From NCBI GenBank assembly GCA_914767715.1, contig OU612069.1, positions 1,490,001 through 1,554,000 on the forward strand: a stretch of DNA of 64,000 nucleotides, read 5' to 3'. The stretch's first letter is position 1, and each line of letters begins with the position of its first letter. A program made the translations under genes and the position numbers. This DNA comes from Membranipora membranacea. Its lineage: Eukaryota > Bryozoa > Gymnolaemata > Cheilostomatida > Membraniporidae. Positions 61,430-64,000 of the stretch are shown here, piece after piece. The notes under the pieces are model-generated. The model saw only the letters and a program-made list of their open reading frames with translations. It had not been told where the DNA came from and made no database searches.

Positions 61430-62630
61430 GCTGTACAACGTTACTTATGCCAAAGCTAATGGTGAGGGTAGCAAATCTGGGACTAATAACAGAATTGGTA
61501 CGGTGTTTATTATGCTGGGGGAAACAATGAGGATTAGGATTACGTGAAAGTTTCACCCTTTGATACGAAATATACTGATTAACTAAAGCAGGTAGCGGCA
61601 ATCTTTCACTAATCATCTACCTGATGTTATTCGCTGAGCTGATAATTTTGCGAATACCAATGTATTTTCCTTTGTGGACTTAACCATTAATCCATGAACT
61701 AGGCTGCGCATGATTATGATCTACTCATCTTGACTCAATCTTTTTGTTTACGATTTCACATTAAGTAGCCAGTATAAAATATCAGCAGAGCGGTCTGGGC
61801 AATGAACTAAATTGACCAAAAAATTGCAAAACATAGGCAATTGTTTGCTGCGAATAACTTTGTTGATATAATCTGAAATCGGTAGCAACAACTCTCCTGA
61901 TTATTCAACTAGCAAACCTAATAATATTGACAGACTTCTCCAGAATTGAGTATCAAGAATACAGACAGAACAGTCCTATCCCTAAACCTGTGTTGTGTGT
62001 CCTTACTGTGTGATGATGTAGTTATAAGGGCAAACAGCACACCATCATTACCAAGTTTACCAGTGATACCACAACTTCAGCAGAAAATCTGGGCCAATTT
62101 CAGAAATGGTGTGGTGTTTACAAACCTGATAATCGAGGGAGAAACAATAAGGATACATTATCAGTTTCACAAATACCACATAACTATAGCAGATGTACAG
62201 CTGCTAATCTCAGAACGAAATAAAATCTCTCACTTATCATCCACCAGCTGGCATTATTCACTAAGTTGATATATGGGTAAACACCAATTAAAATATTAGA
62301 ACATAGGTAGCTGTAACTTGTGTACCAGATTATAATCCACAAAAAGTTTTGCCAATGCATTGGTCTTTTCTATCACATTGACTAGACTTAACCATTAATC
62401 CATGGGAAAGGCTGTGCCTGATTATCATCTACTCACCATGACTTAGTCTTTTTGTTTATACATTCACTTTTGACAAGGAACATCAGTTAGTCCTTGCTTT
62501 GAATAGGTAGTTTATAACATCGGCACAGTGGACTGGGCAACAAACAAAATTGACACAAATACGGCAAAACGTAGGCAGTTGTTGATGCACATGACTTTGT
62601 TAAAATTACTGACTCTGACCAATGAAGAGG
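61430..62630. repeat. ~650-bp repeat family, two head-to-tail diverged units
   Basis: The unit at about 61,430-62,085 and the one at 62,086-62,630 share ordered blocks: AAATCTGGG, GGTGTTTA, GAAACAATRAGGAT, a Pro-free AT-rich middle, TGATTATSATCTACTCA, TCTTTTTGTTTA and TCTGGGCAA or ACTGGGCAA. The copy at 53,241-53,765 is closest to the second unit. There is no recognisable protein; a long frame at 61,946-62,269 is not shared by the other units. Confidence 0.65.
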
Positions 62631-62794
62631 GAGTTCATTGCTCTGACCTTGTATGTTAGTATGTTTGTATTTTTGTTCCTCCTAAAACCAACAGTGCGAT
62701 GTACCGGAGTGAATTCCACTAGAAAAAAAAATTAAGTCAATAAAATACACAGCAGTAAAATATAAAATGATAAAAATGGTTACTAAAAACTATA

Positions 62795-64000
62795 TTAAAA
62801 ATTAGAGTATTTATAAAAAAAAGTGTTTCGTAGCGTAGTCCGACAGCGGGGCATCTGGGTGGCGAGTGACAGCTGATAATGGCGTACAACATCTTCATGG
62901 TGCATATCACTGTTGATGACTTTCATCGCTCGCCGTTCTACCTGTCTCACCTTCTCCAGAGACCACTCGGTAATAAGTGAACCCCACATTGGGCATGCAT
63001 AAGTGAGCATGGACCGAATGTTGGCTGTGTAGTATAGTCTAAGGCCTTGTGCGTTCAGCCCTAGTCTTTTCAGTTCTCTCATGCCATATAGACGGCTAGC
63101 TAGGCGGTCACATATGTCATCAATGTGGTCAGAGAAAGTTATCCTCTGATCAACTGTGATGCCTAGTAACTTAGCATTTGAGGATACTTCGAGATTTTGC
63201 CCATCCATGGTGAAAGTGGGGATGTACTTAGGGTCTGATAAACTTAGGTGCAGCATCTTAGTCTTAGATGCGTTTCTCAGCATGTTGTTGTCTCTAGCCC
63301 AGCGAGAGATGTCATCTAGTGCTGTTTGGAAATAATTCACAGAGGAGAGATCAGATTTTTGAGAGGCAGTATACAGAGTCAGATCATCGGCATATTTTAT
63401 GATCTTGCATTCAGGAGACACGGTCAGATCGTTGATATAGATCAGCCAGAGCCATGGGCCCAGCTTCGTCCCCTGAGGCGCACCCATAGTCACATGTTTA
63501 TACTCAGACTGCTCACCAAGCTTGACACGGCACTGTCTGTGACTCAGAAAATTATCAATCAGGTTGATCAGTTCACTGTTTACCCCTAGTGTTTGGAGTT
63601 TTCTTATCAGGTTTAGATCTAGGCGATCAAAAGCCTTGGATATGTCGACAAAGGCGGTAGTGACGTGGCTAGTTTTCTTGTTGTCTAGATATTGGCACCA
63701 GTCATGAGTGGCATGTAGCAGGGCGTCGGTCGTGGAGAGGTGCTTTTGATATGCATATTGACTTTTATCCAGTTTATTGCTGATATTCGATTTCAGTCTC
63801 TCAAGGATTACTTCTTCTGCAATCTTGCCAATAGTATGTAGAAGTGAGATTGGTCTGTATTGCCCTAGAGTTGATGGATTTTTCACTTTTTTCAAGGGGA
63901 TAATCTCAGCCTTTTTCCACTCTTCGGGATAGGTGTTGGTGGCTAGCATGGCATTCATAATATCAGTTATTGGTATGCATAAGTCTTCTGCCACTGCTTT
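62795..64000 (-). mobile_element. Non-LTR retrotransposon (LINE) ORF2, 3' part, runs off the window
   Basis: An open frame of about 400 codons ends at 62,795. It has RT motifs YRPISLLHTIGKI, FVDISKAFDRLD, GAPQGTKLGPWLWLIYIND and catalytic YADD, followed by the C-terminal block LLGITVDQRITFSDHI and QVERRAMKVI. The endonuclease part lies beyond the right edge. No stop or frameshift is seen, so this copy may be younger than the LINE at 32-35 kb. It differs from that element in its C-terminal block, pointing to a CR1/jockey-like group. Confidence 0.85.

Noticed and set aside
61946-62269. A 107-codon plus-strand frame
   Set aside because: It spans the junction of two units of a noncoding repeat family and is not kept in the other copy at 53.2 kb.

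Overview
This is a eukaryotic, almost certainly invertebrate metazoan, genomic window. It is AT-rich, its genes are split by GT-AG introns of about 0.1-2 kb, and it is packed with LINEs, tRNA-derived SINEs, Ty3/gypsy remnants and TIR elements of hAT and PIF/Harbinger type. An NB-ARC gene with helical TPR-like repeats and a large intracellular leucine-rich-repeat (LRR) gene would suit a sponge, cnidarian or similar marine invertebrate, but the lineage cannot be fixed from sequence alone. Nothing looks bacterial: no operons, Shine-Dalgarno sites or CRISPR.

Layout. 0.4-10.7 kb (minus): a 15-exon gene whose splice phases agree throughout. It encodes an NB-ARC (STAND) NTPase with a TPR-like helical body, and one intron holds a foldback element. 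11.3-11.7 kb: a MITE-like element with a 48-bp-stem hairpin. 12.9-19.4 kb (plus): an unrecognised gene with an acidic exon; a dead LINE lies in its first intron and a SINE further on. 20.3-21.2 kb: a tRNA-headed SINE and a diverged direct repeat. 23.0-26.6 kb (minus): a broken Ty3/gypsy element with polypurine tract and 3' LTR start. 26.6-31.5 kb: inverted minisatellite-like repeats and a TIR element. 32.2-35.06 kb (minus): a frameshifted non-LTR retrotransposon. 35.3-38.9 kb: two similar two-exon modules of unknown gene(s). 38.9-40.1 kb: two SINE-like inserts flanked by unusually long direct repeats.

41.86-58.3 kb (plus) is the most striking region. A short, NLS-like, acidic N-terminus (two exons) is followed by a tandem array of LRR cassette exons. 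Thirteen are intact; each is exactly 141 nt, open and phase 2-2, separated by introns that are themselves near-copies of one another. One more cassette is split by a LINE/SINE insertion, and a 5.8-kb wedge of transposons (hAT, TIR element, gypsy) divides the array into two blocks. Because every cassette is in the same phase, any can be skipped or joined to any other without breaking the frame. Two Harbinger-like elements with a MADF ORF sit in introns of the second block, and a sister intron preserves the empty target site.

58.3-64 kb: no recognised host gene. It holds a SINE fragment, a perfect 35-bp-arm hairpin, a tandem ~650-bp repeat family and the 3' part of another LINE (minus) that runs off the right edge.

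Taken together, the NB-ARC/TPR gene and the LRR cassette gene could be an innate-immune-type neighbourhood in which sensing repeats and nucleotide switch are on separate genes. That link is inference only. All exon models were made by eye from splice consensus and phase, without transcript evidence.
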